A stretch of 51,482 nt of DNA from Nocardia carnea (GCF_029869215.1 NZ_JARWPM010000214.1:1-51482); one strand, 5' to 3'; counted from the stretch's first letter, positions 24,486 through 33,364 are shown. Numbers and translations: made by a program. Notes: generated from the sequence alone by a model not told the origin.

Positions 24486-24870
24486 CGAGTCGGCCTCCTG
24501 TTCTGCACGCGGCCGTGGCCGGCTCGGTGCGGTACTGGTCCCGACGCACAAGCCTAACGGGACACCGCCGGGCGCAATACTTTTCACCACCCAACCCGCC
24601 TGCCCATAAGAAAGATACTGATACGCGGATATGCGCATCTAACCATGTGTTAGCTCAATATATCTTCACGCCACGTTTTTCGAAGCTCCACAAAACATCG
24701 AGGCCAAGGACCTGCCCACCCGAATGTCGGCGCTATCGGTTCTCCCTCCGGCTTCCCCGTCAGGCAAGTACATCGCCTACAGGACCGCGCCTGGCTCAAA
24801 TCGTTTGCCCGGTGTCCGCCGGCCCTGCTATCTTTCCGGCGGCCGTGTGAGAAACGAGGAGGTGATACCC
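24486..24870. other. long intergenic region without a recognised gene
   Basis: 385 bp between the divergent GH1 gene and the short leader frame at 24871. It includes a lower-GC stretch at about 24,640-24,680. Both promoters must lie here, but I see no convincing boxes, hairpins or RNA gene. Confidence 0.4.
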
Positions 24871-24924
24871 GTGAACGCAGTATCGACATGGGTGCTCCTC
24901 GCTGGGATCACGGTCGGGCGATAG
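24871..24924 (+). CDS. possible 17-residue leader peptide
   Basis: A GTG frame of 17 codons ending in TAG, preceded by GAGGAGGTGAT, the strongest Shine-Dalgarno sequence in this region, with a spacing of about 5 bases. The peptide (VNAVSTWVLLAGITVGR) is hydrophobic. It ends 43 bp before the alpha/beta hydrolase gene. It could be a regulatory leader or a tiny membrane peptide. Confidence 0.4.
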   Translation: MNAVSTWVLLAGITVGR

Positions 24925-24967
24925 GTCGTCCGGGAGCGCCGTTCATCAGCTCCCGAAAGGCACGACC

Positions 24968-25699
24968 ATGCACTTCACTTCCGAGCAGCGCCTCGACGAC
25001 GGCGTCCTCGAACGCGGATTCACGCTCGGCGAGATTCCCGGCATCCTGTGGACATCCGATTCTGTCCGCAACCCGGCACCGCTGATCCTCGTGGGCCACC
25101 CCGGCGGACTGGACATGATGTATCCACGGCTGGCGGCCCGGGCCCGGCACGCCGTGGGGGAGGGCTTCGCCGCGGCCACCATCGAACTCCCCGGCAGCGG
25201 TGTCCGGCCCCGTTCCGCCGTCGCCGAGCAGGCCCGAGCGGACCTGCGCCGGGCGCTGGCGGCGGGCGACCCGGTGGACGACGAGATCATCGACCGGCTC
25301 GTTCTCCCGCTGGTCGACATGTCGGTTCCGGAATGGCAGGGCGCCCTGGACGCCCTCCTCACCCTGCCGGAGATCGGTGGCCCGGTCGGGTTTTCGGGCG
25401 GGGTGATCTCGATCGGCGTCCGGCTGGCGGTGGTGGATCCGCGTATTTCGGCTGCCCTCTTGTTCGCCGGTAGTTTCGTACCCCGCAGCATCCTCGAGGA
25501 GGCCCGGCGGCTCACCATTCCGTTGCTGGTGCTGCTGCAGTGGGACGACGAATGGAACGACCGGCAGATGGCCCTGGATCTGTTCGACGCCTTCGGCTCA
25601 TCCGAGAAGACGTTGCACGCCAATATGGGCGGTCACACCGGTGTCCCGGAGTTCGAGGGGGATGCCGGAAACCGGTTCTTCGCCCGGCACCTGAAGTAG
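24968..25699 (+). CDS. alpha/beta-hydrolase fold protein
   Basis: 243 residues. Features of the fold are an oxyanion strand-loop with LILVGHPGG at 39-47, a nucleophile elbow GFSGG at 141-145 (Ser143), an acid candidate in LLQWDDEW at about 191-198, and a histidine in GGHTG near 220. It lacks a signal peptide. GAAAGG precedes the ATG. It may be a serine esterase-type hydrolase; the substrate is unknown. A long hairpin terminator follows. Confidence 0.65.
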   Translation: MHFTSEQRLDDGVLERGFTLGEIPGILWTSDSVRNPAPLILVGHPGGLDMMYPRLAARARHAVGEGFAAATIELPGSGVRPRSAVAEQARADLRRALAAGDPVDDEIIDRLVLPLVDMSVPEWQGALDALLTLPEIGGPVGFSGGVISIGVRLAVVDPRISAALLFAGSFVPRSILEEARRLTIPLLVLLQWDDEWNDRQMALDLFDAFGSSEKTLHANMGGHTGVPEFEGDAGNRFFARHLK

Positions 25700-25715
25700 G
25701 GCAAGCTCGGGCGAT

Positions 25716-25763
25716 CCGCACCGGGCAGCTGTGAATCCAGGTGATGCGAGCTGCTCGGTGCGG
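25716..25763. terminator. hairpin terminator after hydrolase gene
   Basis: 15-bp arms CCGCACCGGGCAGCT and AGCTGCTCGGTGCGG with one mismatch and an 18-base loop, 17 bp after the stop codon. Confidence 0.5.
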
Positions 25764-25871
25764 GTTCGATGACCGTGAACAGCCGCGCGCATCTGCACAT
25801 CGGACTGAATGATCCGGCGTGTACGGGGCGCTGGGTCCGGGGCTACCCGCCCGATGACTGGCGCAGTGCAC

Positions 25872-26636
25872 TTACTCCCGATGTGCGCTATTCCCTGCAG
25901 GCGTGGAACCGGCCTCGACCCGCAGGGGCGGAAGGGGGTGCCAGGTCGCCGGCACCTGCCGCATGAGTAAGGCGCAGTCGAGCACCGCGCTGCCTGGCGG
26001 GAACCGGTCCCGGTCGTCGAAGACCGTAGACCGAACCGATTGGATATCGACCGGCTCGACTTGCCATCCGTCCGTCTGGAGTTCGAGCCCATCAAGGCAC
26101 TGACCGCCACGTGTGGCCGAGAATCCGGCCGAGCCACGCCGAAAGAAGTCCGATGCCTGCACCAGATCGGCGAACAGTTCGCTTCCTCGGAACCGCTCGG
26201 CGGTCCGGGCGTCCACGCTCACGGAGATCGACTTGTCTTGACTGGTGAAGGCCACGTGCAGGTCTTGCGCTGTTTCTCGCACGTCGAACCGCGCCGAACT
26301 GTGCTCACCCGGAAACAGTCGGCCACCGGCAAGGACATTGATCGCCGAACCGCTGTCGCGGCGCGAGATGTACACGCCGGTCGAGAGTCCTTGCGGACCA
26401 TCCCACTCGACAGCGATGCGATGCGCTGCGTTCTCGGTGCGCATCCCGACCCAGCCGGGTAGCCAACTGGGGCGGAACTGTCCGAGGCGGATCAGGCAGA
26501 TACCGGCAACTGCCCGGCCGTCAACCAATTGAGGGCGCATCGGCGGCGGCACCAAGCGCGCGGCGACCTCGGGCTCGATTCGATAGTTCACAAGAAGGCG
26601 TCGCTCGACGACGCTGGACATCCGCGGAGGTCTCAT
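25872..26636 (-). CDS. DUF2071-family protein
   Basis: 254 residues. The N-terminal LVNYRIEPEVAARLVPPPMRPQ and GICLIRLGQFRP segments are characteristic of DUF2071 (acetoacetate-decarboxylase-like fold), and MRTENAAHRIAV fits the same family. No catalytic assignment is possible. It overlaps the ArsR gene's stop by one base (TGATG), so both are one operon under ArsR control. Confidence 0.65.
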   Translation of the reverse strand: MRPPRMSSVVERRLLVNYRIEPEVAARLVPPPMRPQLVDGRAVAGICLIRLGQFRPSWLPGWVGMRTENAAHRIAVEWDGPQGLSTGVYISRRDSGSAINVLAGGRLFPGEHSSARFDVRETAQDLHVAFTSQDKSISVSVDARTAERFRGSELFADLVQASDFFRRGSAGFSATRGGQCLDGLELQTDGWQVEPVDIQSVRSTVFDDRDRFPPGSAVLDCALLMRQVPATWHPLPPLRVEAGSTPAGNSAHRE

Positions 26637-26971
26637 CAGGTTCCCCTGTTCTTGTTGGTTCGCGGTCTGCGCTGCCTGACGATGACCTGTTCCGGGCAGA
26701 TCGCGCTAAGGAATCTGCCGACACACAGCGCCAGTCGTTCCTCGACAAGCGAGTAGTAGATTCGATTGGCGGCTCGTCGCTCTCGGACGAGCCCGGCTGC
26801 CTTGAGCACGCCCAGATGCCGGGAGATCGAGGGACCGCTGATCGGAAACCTCGCGGCGATATCACCTGCGGTCAACTCGCCGGAGCGGAGGTCCTCCAAG
26901 ATCTGTCGACGTGTGGAGTCGGCCAGTGCGCGGAACACTCCAGCTTCCTCTTCGGGCCCGAACTCGGTCAT
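26636..26971 (-). CDS. ArsR-family winged-helix repressor
   Basis: 111 residues with the classic ArsR layout: ALADSTRRQILEDL at 15-28, then the HTH ELTAGDIAARFPISGPSISRHLGVL, then a wing VRERRAANRIYYSL. There are no ArsR/SmtB metal-binding cysteine pairs, so it is more like the non-metal subgroup paired with SRPBCC or DUF2071 genes. It probably represses its own operon through the perfect palindrome just upstream. Confidence 0.85.
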   Translation of the reverse strand: MTEFGPEEEAGVFRALADSTRRQILEDLRSGELTAGDIAARFPISGPSISRHLGVLKAAGLVRERRAANRIYYSLVEERLALCVGRFLSAICPEQVIVRQRRPRTNKNRGT

Positions 26972-26978
26972 GTTTACA

Positions 26979-26998
26979 ATTTAGCACCGTAGCTAAAT
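26979..26998. promoter_or_regulatory. ArsR operator
   Basis: Perfect inverted repeat ATTTAGC-accgta-GCTAAAT starting 8 bp upstream of the ArsR start codon, the expected size and place for ArsR autorepression. Confidence 0.65.
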
Positions 26999-27033
26999 AG
27001 CGAATAAGGAAGGTTTTCCGGCCGCCAGATCAC

Positions 27034-27405
27034 GTGGTGGCCACAGACATCAGCCCACGCGCGCAACATGGCCGAAGCCGAGGAGATCCTGACCAGCCTG
27101 CGCGGACGGGAGATCCTGTCGGGCTCGTCGCCCAGTTCTACGACTGGGCCGACCCGTTCGGCAAGCTTTTCCTCCAGACCCTCGCCATGGAGGCCGATCT
27201 CGGCCACATGCGCCCCCGCGAAGGCATGGCCAAGGGCCGCGCGACGGGCCGCCTCGAGGGCAAGCAGCCCAAACCCCTGTCACCGCCCGGAAACGATCCA
27301 CCGCCGATCACGATCGCGATGACGCGAGCCTTGCGGACCTGGCGGAGGAGTGCAGCGTCGGCCGCTCCACCTCGACCGCATCACCAGCGCCCCGCACCGC
27401 GCGTG
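27034..27405 (+). pseudogene. serine resolvase/invertase remnant
   Basis: Pieces of a Tn3-type resolvase appear in successive frames: AEAEEILTSLRGREI, then FYDWADPFGKLFLQTLAMEADL and MRPREGMAKGRATGRLEGKQPK (the conserved end of the catalytic domain, with about four residues missing before EADL), then SLADLAEECSVGRSTS (the C-terminal HTH) after another frame change. The N-terminal catalytic serine region is gone. Clearly inactive; it marks an old mobile element. Confidence 0.7.
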
Positions 27406-27553
27406 TAGCCCAATCAACTCATAACCGGAAGCCCGACATCGCTGCTGGTCAGGCAATTACCGCTGTTTCCGCGCGAGTTCTACGGACCCCGAAATGCGTG
27501 TTGTGCGACGCGGCATTTTATGGCTTCTGCGGCGGGGAAATAGCGTCGGATTC

Positions 27554-29005
27554 ATGGATTGGAATTTTCGGCCGGCCGAAGAGCTGGCGGCTGCTTTGCG
27601 TGCCGGTGCGGTGACTTCGGTGGATTTGACCGAGGCGGCGATCGCCCGCATCGAACGCGACGACACAATGATCAACGCGATCTGCGTACCCGACTTCGAC
27701 AATGCGCGGGTCGCCGCCCGCGCGGCCGACCGGGCGCGCTCCCGCGGCGAGGGCCGGCCGCTGCTGGGTATTCCGGTGACGGTCAAGGAGTCCTACGACA
27801 TGGCCGGGCTACCCACGACCTGGGGCATGCCGCAGTACCGGAATCACGTGCCGGCCGAGGACGCGGTACAGGTATCGCGGTTGAAAGCCGCGGGCGCGGT
27901 GGTGCTGGGTAAGACGAATGTGCCGGTGATGCTGCGGGATATCCAGACCTTCAACGAGATCTACGGCACGACCAGCAATCCGTGGGATCACGGCCGTACG
28001 TCCGGTGGTTCGTCCGGTGGTTCCGCGGCGGCCTTGGCGGCCGGGTTCGGGGCACTGTCGATCGGCTCCGATCTCGCCGGTTCACTGCGTACCCCCGCGC
28101 ATTTCTGCGGTGTCTACGCGCATAAGCCGACCCTCGGGCTGGTGGCGGCCCGCGGTATGGTCGCGCCGCCCGCACCGGCGTTGCCGGTCGATCTCGACCT
28201 CGCTGTCGCCGGTCCGATGGCGCGCACCGCCCGCGACCTCACACTGCTGCTCGACGTGATGGCGGGCCCGGATCCGCTGACCCACGGCCGCGCCTACGGC
28301 ATCGCCTTGCCGCCCGCGCGCCACGAACGGCTGGCGGATTTCCGTGTCCTGATCATCGAGGACCACCCGTTGATTCCGACCGGATCGGCCGTGCGGGCAG
28401 GCGTGCACCGGGTCGCCGCGGCTCTCGCCGACGCGGGTGCCCGTGTCGAATGGCGCAGTCCGCTGCTGCCTGATCCGACCGAAGCGGCGACCCTCTACAT
28501 GTTGCTGATGCTGTCGAACGCCGCCGCGGGCCTTGCGGCCGACGAGTACGAACGACTGAAAACCCATGCCGCCGCCCTGAGCGCGGACGACCAAAGTCCG
28601 GCTGCGGCACGGTTGCGTGGCATGGTGCTCAGCCACCGCGACTGGGTCGCGGCGAGCGGCCGTCGCGAACTTCACCGCCACGGCTGGCGGCAGCTCTTCA
28701 CCGAGTTCGATGCCGTGGTGTGCCCTATCAGCCCCACGCCCGCGTTCCCGCACAACCACGACGGGGGGTTGGAAGACCGGCGCATCGAAATCGACGGCGT
28801 CGAATACCCGTATTTCGACCAACTCGTCCTGGCCGGCGTGGCCACCATGCCAGGCCTGCCCGCCACCGCAATTCCCGCGGGCCGCTCGCCCGAGGGGCTG
28901 CCGGTCGGGGTGCAGCTCATCGGTCCGATGTACGAGGACCGGACCCCCCTGCGGCTGGCCGAATTGCTCGAGCGGGAAATCGGTGGTGTCCAGGTGCCGG
29001 CGTAG
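27554..29005 (+). CDS. amidase-signature family hydrolase
   Basis: 483 residues from ATG 27554; an upstream in-frame start at 27494 lies in noncoding sequence. The amidase catalytic triad is visible: Lys78 (TVKESYD), the cis-Ser in the glycine/serine-rich signature SGGSSGGSAAA at about 150-160, and the nucleophile Ser177 in GSDLAGSLRTPA. It cleaves an amide or aryl-acylamide bond; the substrate cannot be told. A large hairpin follows the gene. Confidence 0.85.
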   Translation: MDWNFRPAEELAAALRAGAVTSVDLTEAAIARIERDDTMINAICVPDFDNARVAARAADRARSRGEGRPLLGIPVTVKESYDMAGLPTTWGMPQYRNHVPAEDAVQVSRLKAAGAVVLGKTNVPVMLRDIQTFNEIYGTTSNPWDHGRTSGGSSGGSAAALAAGFGALSIGSDLAGSLRTPAHFCGVYAHKPTLGLVAARGMVAPPAPALPVDLDLAVAGPMARTARDLTLLLDVMAGPDPLTHGRAYGIALPPARHERLADFRVLIIEDHPLIPTGSAVRAGVHRVAAALADAGARVEWRSPLLPDPTEAATLYMLLMLSNAAAGLAADEYERLKTHAAALSADDQSPAAARLRGMVLSHRDWVAASGRRELHRHGWRQLFTEFDAVVCPISPTPAFPHNHDGGLEDRRIEIDGVEYPYFDQLVLAGVATMPGLPATAIPAGRSPEGLPVGVQLIGPMYEDRTPLRLAELLEREIGGVQVPA

Positions 29006-29079
29006 GGGCGTTGTCTCCCCGGAACCAGGGGAGGGGAGTGGCTGCGACGAGCCGAGACCGGGGCACCGAGGAGGCGACG

Positions 29080-29130
29080 TATCCCGGGTGCTGGGCCCGG
29101 TATCGCATACAGGGCCCAGCACCCGGGATA
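29080..29130. terminator. large perfect hairpin between convergent genes
   Basis: Perfect 19-bp arms TATCCCGGGTGCTGGGCCC and its complement around a 13-base loop, between the amidase (+) and SDR (-) genes; probably a bidirectional terminator. The rest of this 263-bp spacer shows nothing else. Confidence 0.7.
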
Positions 29131-29268
29131 TCCGGCTGATCCTCTGGGAGCCTTTCAGGCATATCTTTGCCCTACTGCGATATGCGCATTAATAACTGTA
29201 TTAACCATCCAGTGGCACCAACCAATCCAGCAACCCTCCCACCCACTACAAGGACAGAGGGGGCCACC

Positions 29269-30060
29269 TCAGTTGTCGTTGCCGGATGCGGTCATATCGG
29301 CGACTCGCTGGACGATGTCCGGGTACCGCATCGTGTGGGCGCCGCCGTTGAGGTCGACGGCGGCGCCGGTCATCCAACCTGCGGTGGCGGAGGTCAGGAA
29401 ACCGATGGTGCCGGCGACATCCTCCGGGGTTCCGGCGCGGCCGAGTGGTGTGTTCTCGATATATTCGTCGACCAGCCCCGGAACGAGGGTGGCACCATAG
29501 GTGAGTGGTGTGTGGACGAAGCCCGGATTGACCGCGTTGACGCGGATTCCGCGTGGTGCGAGTTCCATGGCCGCGACTTCGGTGAGCATCAGAACCCCGG
29601 CCTTGGCCGAGCAGTAGGCGCTCATTCCCACGCCGGGTTGCCGGCCGTTCAGGGAGGCCACGAGCACGATGGACCCACCGTCGCGCATGGTGCGGGCGGC
29701 CTCTTTGACGGTGAGGAAGGCCCCGGTGAGGCAGACGTCGACGGTGGCTTTCCAGTCGGCGAGTGAGAGATCGGCGATGGTTCCGGGCCGGGAGATCCCA
29801 GCGCAGTCGACGACGATGCCGATCGGGCCGTGGTCGGCGGTGACCGTGTCGAAGAGTGCCCGCATACCGCCCTCGTCGGTCACTTCCACCTGATGGCCGG
29901 CGGCGTTTCCGCCGAGCTCGGCGGCGCGGGTGCTCGCGGCGTGGCCGTCGAGGTCGGCGATGATCACGGTATCGCCGCGGCCGGCCATGAGCCGGGCCGT
30001 GGCCCAGCCGATTCCAGAGGCGCCGCCGACTATGATCGCGACTTGCCCGGGTGTGCTCAT
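29269..30060 (-). CDS. short-chain dehydrogenase/reductase
   Basis: 263 residues. Classical SDR: cofactor motif GGASGIG at 12-18, acidic Asp36-Asp38 after strand two (IIADLDG) suggesting NAD(H) preference, catalytic Ser136 (VASLNG), Tyr149 and Lys153 (YCSAK), and NPGFVHTPL beyond. It oxidises or reduces an alcohol/ketone; the substrate is unknown. It is divergent from the epoxide-hydrolase-like gene with a shared 102-bp control region. Confidence 0.85.
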   Translation of the reverse strand: MSTPGQVAIIVGGASGIGWATARLMAGRGDTVIIADLDGHAASTRAAELGGNAAGHQVEVTDEGGMRALFDTVTADHGPIGIVVDCAGISRPGTIADLSLADWKATVDVCLTGAFLTVKEAARTMRDGGSIVLVASLNGRQPGVGMSAYCSAKAGVLMLTEVAAMELAPRGIRVNAVNPGFVHTPLTYGATLVPGLVDEYIENTPLGRAGTPEDVAGTIGFLTSATAGWMTGAAVDLNGGAHTMRYPDIVQRVADMTASGNDN

Positions 30061-30114
30061 AGGGATTCCTCCGTGCCGGGCCGGGCGGGACCGCCGACCG
30101 CTTCGGACAACTAT

Positions 30115-30130
30115 CTATACAGCTGTCTAG
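30115..30130. promoter_or_regulatory. near-palindrome in divergent SDR/hydrolase region
   Basis: CTATACAGCTGTCTAG is a palindrome with one mismatched pair, centred on ACAGCTGT, in the 102 bp between two divergent genes. It is the likely operator for a regulator encoded elsewhere. Confidence 0.4.
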
Positions 30131-30162
30131 CAGCTTGCCGCGGGTTTGGCTAGCATGCCCGC

Positions 30163-31005
30163 ATGGCCGAAGTCTGCACGGTGCCCGTCGCCCAGTTCGA
30201 GTTCGAGGTGCGGATTCACCCGGGCGAGCCGGTCCGCGGGGCCGATGTGCTGCTACTGCACGGTTTTCCGCAGAGCGCCGCATCGTGGGACCTGGTGGCG
30301 GAGCGGTTGACGGCACAAGGTGTGCGTTCCTATGCACCTGAGCAGCGCGGCTATTCTCCGGGCGCCCGGCCCGATGACGTGGACTCCTATAGCCTGTCCG
30401 AACTCCGCGCCGATGTTGTCGGACTCTGTGATGCGCTGGGCCTGGAGCGGGTCCATCTGGTGGGCCACGATTGGGGCGCGATCGTGGCGTGGGAGGTGGC
30501 GGCCCGGCATCCGGAGCGGATCACGTCGCTGACCGCGGTATCGGTGCCGCATCCGGCGGCTTTCGCCCGGGCGCGCGAGATCGACCCGGAGCAGGCGGAA
30601 CGGTCCGGCTATATGGCGTTTTTCCAGCAGCCCGATGCGCCCGAGGAGTTACTGCTGGCCGACGGATGCGCGGGATTGCGGGCCGGTTTCGGGGACGCGG
30701 TTCCGGCGGATCTCGTGGCGCGGCATATCGCCCGGCTGAGTGCGCCGGGGGCAATGACGGCGGCGCTCAACTGGTATCGCGCGGCGGGTGATTCGTGGAG
30801 TTCGGTGCCCGTGGTGGAGGTGCCGACCACTTTCGTGTGGAGTGATGGCGATATGGCCGTGACCCGGTCGGGTGTGGATGCGTCGGTGGAGTATGTGGCG
30901 GCGGAATACCGCTTGGAGGTGCTGCACAGGGTGAGCCACTGGATCCCCGAGGAGGCTCCCGAAGCGCTCTCCCGCATGATCTTCTCCCGTATTCGATCGG
31001 ATTGA
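30163..31005 (+). CDS. epoxide hydrolase-like alpha/beta hydrolase
   Basis: 280 residues. HGFP oxyanion motif at 33-36; nucleophile elbow GHDWGA with Asp103 rather than Ser, which marks epoxide hydrolases and dehalogenases; catalytic His in SHWIPEE near the C terminus; acid candidate in WSDGDMAV at about 226. It would add water to an epoxide or remove a halide. Its divergent SDR neighbour may act on the product. Confidence 0.8.
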   Translation: MAEVCTVPVAQFEFEVRIHPGEPVRGADVLLLHGFPQSAASWDLVAERLTAQGVRSYAPEQRGYSPGARPDDVDSYSLSELRADVVGLCDALGLERVHLVGHDWGAIVAWEVAARHPERITSLTAVSVPHPAAFARAREIDPEQAERSGYMAFFQQPDAPEELLLADGCAGLRAGFGDAVPADLVARHIARLSAPGAMTAALNWYRAAGDSWSSVPVVEVPTTFVWSDGDMAVTRSGVDASVEYVAAEYRLEVLHRVSHWIPEEAPEALSRMIFSRIRSD

Positions 31006-31264
31006 TAAGACGCCGTGTCGCGTCGAACCAGCTGTCGCACGCTTTCGTACGGTGTAGGTCCTACGAGGTAGCGTTCGGCGCGTACCCTCACGACCGAGAC
31101 CGACGTCGACCGCGACACGCGGTGATTATCAAAAGCGCAATTGTGAGCTGCCTCGATTATCTATACCGGAATCCGCCGCACCCCTGCGGTGGCTCATGTA
31201 AGCCGCCGAACACGTAGCCTGCGGTCCGATCGCGTCGTTCGGCCGTGCCCGTGCCCGTCGACGA
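31006..31264. other. intergenic region without a recognised gene
   Basis: Between the hydrolase gene and the terminator of the Gln-rich gene. There is a short AT-rich patch near 31,125-31,165 but no frame with coding character and no clear structure. Confidence 0.4.
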
Positions 31265-31297
31265 GTGCGGGGCCCGGTGATACACCGGGCCCCGCAC
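31265..31297. terminator. perfect hairpin after Gln-rich gene
   Basis: 15-bp arms GTGCGGGGCCCGGTG and CACCGGGCCCCGCAC with a 3-base loop, 39 bp beyond the stop codon of the minus-strand gene. Confidence 0.7.
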
Positions 31298-31336
31298 GGG
31301 CCTGCGGGGCTACTGCCCTGCGGGTGCCCGGTCGAA

Positions 31337-31840
31337 CTACATCTGGCGGACCTGCTGGCGCATTTGGTGCATCTGCAGTTCCCACTGCATCGCGCGGTCC
31401 TGGGCCCGGCTGGACTGTTCCTCGGCCTGCTGGGCGAGGTAGGCGGCCTGGTCGGCCTGGTCCTGTGCCGACTGACAGCGCTGGTTGGCCTGGTTGGCAT
31501 CGGCCTGGGCCTGCTGGGCCTGGCTCTGCGACCGGTCGGCTTCGCTCTGCGCCTGCTGGGCTTGGTTCTGTGCCTGCTGTGCCTGCTGGCGGGCTTGCTG
31601 GGCTTGCTGGGCGGCCTGGTTGGCCGCGCTCTGCGCGATCTGGGACTGGTGCTGGACCTGCCGGGCCTGCTGTTGCACCTGGCGGGCGAGATTCTGTGCC
31701 TGCTGGGCGTATTGCCGCGCCTGCTGTGCTTCCTGCCGGATCTCGTCCAGGCCCATGCGCAGCATTTCCATGTTCTGGACTTGCTGACCGCTGCCGTTGC
31801 CGGTGCTGGTGCGGGCGGCGGTACTGGTGTCTTGCGCCAT
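31337..31840 (-). CDS. Gln/Ala-rich single-helix protein
   Basis: 167 residues. After a 25-residue flexible Ser/Thr/Gly start, residues about 28-165 are an almost uninterrupted helix rich in Gln and Ala, with repeats such as QAQQAQNQAQQAQSEA. A weak heptad pattern suggests a coiled coil; one cysteine lies near residue 118. There is no signal peptide. The AAGGATG ribosome-binding region and a strong terminator argue for a real gene. No family recognised. It is encoded on the same strand as, and downstream of, the tyrosine recombinase gene. Confidence 0.7.
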   Translation of the reverse strand: MAQDTSTAARTSTGNGSGQQVQNMEMLRMGLDEIRQEAQQARQYAQQAQNLARQVQQQARQVQHQSQIAQSAANQAAQQAQQARQQAQQAQNQAQQAQSEADRSQSQAQQAQADANQANQRCQSAQDQADQAAYLAQQAEEQSSRAQDRAMQWELQMHQMRQQVRQM

Positions 31841-32100
31841 CTGAGCATCCTTCCAAAGGGGGGTTTTGAAACGGACTGACTCGTGGAGCGCTCAATATCC
31901 TCGCACAGTGCGGCCCCCTCGAACCCCTCCGAGTTTGTCCGAAATCCGCGGTGTTTTCGCTGGTAGGACACTCACTCGCGGTTATCGGACGCGACCGGGT
32001 CGCGACGGCGGGCGCTCTGCGCACCCCCGGCACCGGGCGATGCCGGATCGAGACCGCACCGTCATGACCGCGCGGCCCTCGCGGTAGGGCGGCTCGGTGT

Positions 32101-33297
32101 TCAGAGGCCGAGTTTGGTGACGGCGTTGTCGGCGAGGGGGTCGGCGGTTCGGATGTAGCGGTGGACGGTGCGGGGGTTGCTCCACCGGCCCTGGCGCATG
32201 ATTTCGCGGTCGGCGGCGCCCCCGAGGGCGGCCTGGGTGGCGAAGCCGGCGCGGAGGGAGTGGCCGGAGAAGAGCGTGGGGTCGAGTCCGGCGCGGGCGG
32301 CGTAGCGTTTGACGATTTCGGCGACGGCTCGTCCGGAGAGGGCGGTGTCGCCGATGCCGCCGTGCCGGTTGATCGCGGGGAAAAGGGATTGTGTGGGGGT
32401 GAGCCGCGGGTCGGGGTGGTAGCCGTGGCAGCGGTGGATATGGGGCTCGCGGCCGGGGAGTTCCTCGATCCAGGTTCGGACATGTGCCGGGTTGTCGGTG
32501 TGTGCGGCGAGCAGGCGTAGCCATTCGGCGCAGGCGCAGACGGGGCAGGTGTGTGCCTGGCGGCCGCGGGGGAGTGCGACGTGTTGTTCGGTGATTCCGG
32601 TGGGATCGGTTTTGGTGGTGGGCAGGTGGATCAGCAGGAGTGGTTCGCCGGTGCCGTGATCGGTGCCGAAGTGGACATCGGCGAGGCGCAGGCCGGCGAG
32701 TTCGCTGCGGCGCAGTGCGCCGGCGAAGCCGAGGAGTAGGAGGAGGGTGTCGCGGCGGCGGGCGGGTTCGCCGGGCCAGCCGGGTTCCGGTAGGCCGGTG
32801 AGGAGTTCGCCGAGGGTATGCAGCAGGATCGGTCGTTTGCGGTCGGGTCTGGTGCGGCGGGTGCGCCGGATGCCGCGCAGGGTGAGCCGGACGACGTCGC
32901 TGCGGGTGGGTGCGGGTAATCCGTTGGCGGCGTGGACCGCGGCGATGGCGGCGGATTTTCGTTCCAGGGTGGCGGGGCTGTACGCGGGGCGTCCTGTGGT
33001 GGTGCGGGCGTCGGCCGCGGCGGCGAGGTAGACGGCGACGTCGAGGGGGTCGGCGGGGAGTGCTTGCCGGTTTTCGCGGGCGCACCAGGCTGCCCAGGCG
33101 ACCCAGTCGGTGCGGTAGGCGCGCAGGGTGTTGGGGGATTGGGAGGCGGTGAGGTAGCGGCCGAGCGCGGTGGCTTGTTCGCTGTCGAAGCGTTCGCGGA
33201 CGCTGCGTAGTGCGGCGGTGTCGACGAGGACGCTGGTGACGCCGCGGCGGAGTTCGGTGCGGACGGTGTCGGGTAGTTCCACGGCCGGTTCGGTCAC
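32101..33297 (-). CDS. tyrosine recombinase/integrase
   Basis: 398 residues from GTG 33297, preceded by GAGGAG seven bases upstream; the frame stretches to 33417 without a start site. N-terminal SAM-like core-binding domain at about 30-130. Catalytic residues: Arg196 or Arg197 (AGALRRSEL), Lys229 (TTKTD), His346-x-x-Arg349 (GHSLRAGF), Trp372 and Tyr381 (VHRYIR). A Cys251-x2-Cys254-x-Cys256 cluster sits between the Lys and the His-Arg box. It lies divergent to the second Cys3His coiled-coil gene with shared operator-like repeats. Resolution, integration or host-gene roles cannot be separated from sequence; no attachment site was found. Confidence 0.85.
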   Translation of the reverse strand: MTEPAVELPDTVRTELRRGVTSVLVDTAALRSVRERFDSEQATALGRYLTASQSPNTLRAYRTDWVAWAAWCARENRQALPADPLDVAVYLAAAADARTTTGRPAYSPATLERKSAAIAAVHAANGLPAPTRSDVVRLTLRGIRRTRRTRPDRKRPILLHTLGELLTGLPEPGWPGEPARRRDTLLLLLGFAGALRRSELAGLRLADVHFGTDHGTGEPLLLIHLPTTKTDPTGITEQHVALPRGRQAHTCPVCACAEWLRLLAAHTDNPAHVRTWIEELPGREPHIHRCHGYHPDPRLTPTQSLFPAINRHGGIGDTALSGRAVAEIVKRYAARAGLDPTLFSGHSLRAGFATQAALGGAADREIMRQGRWSNPRTVHRYIRTADPLADNAVTKLGL

Positions 33298-33325
33298 CTG
33301 GGTTCTCCTCGGTAATTGAGTCGCA

Positions 33326-33364
33326 CAATACGTTTGGTTTGCGCCAACGTAACGAAACGTATTG
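33326..33364. promoter_or_regulatory. 10-bp inverted-repeat operator between int and coiled-coil genes
   Basis: Perfect arms CAATACGTTT (33326-33335) and AAACGTATTG (33355-33364) with a 19-bp spacer that also contains AACGTAACG. It lies just upstream of the recombinase start. The ACGTTT core recurs near the coiled-coil start and in front of the plasmid-type paralogue at 13.7 kb. Confidence 0.55.

Noticed and set aside
25890..25901. Partial match (ATTCCCTGCAGG) to the XRE operator
   Set aside because: Only three quarters of the palindrome, and inside the 3' end of the DUF2071 gene.
31982..33328. 448-codon Arg/Pro-rich frame overlapping the recombinase
   Set aside because: Off-frame reading of the recombinase, whose catalytic residues are all in the other frame.
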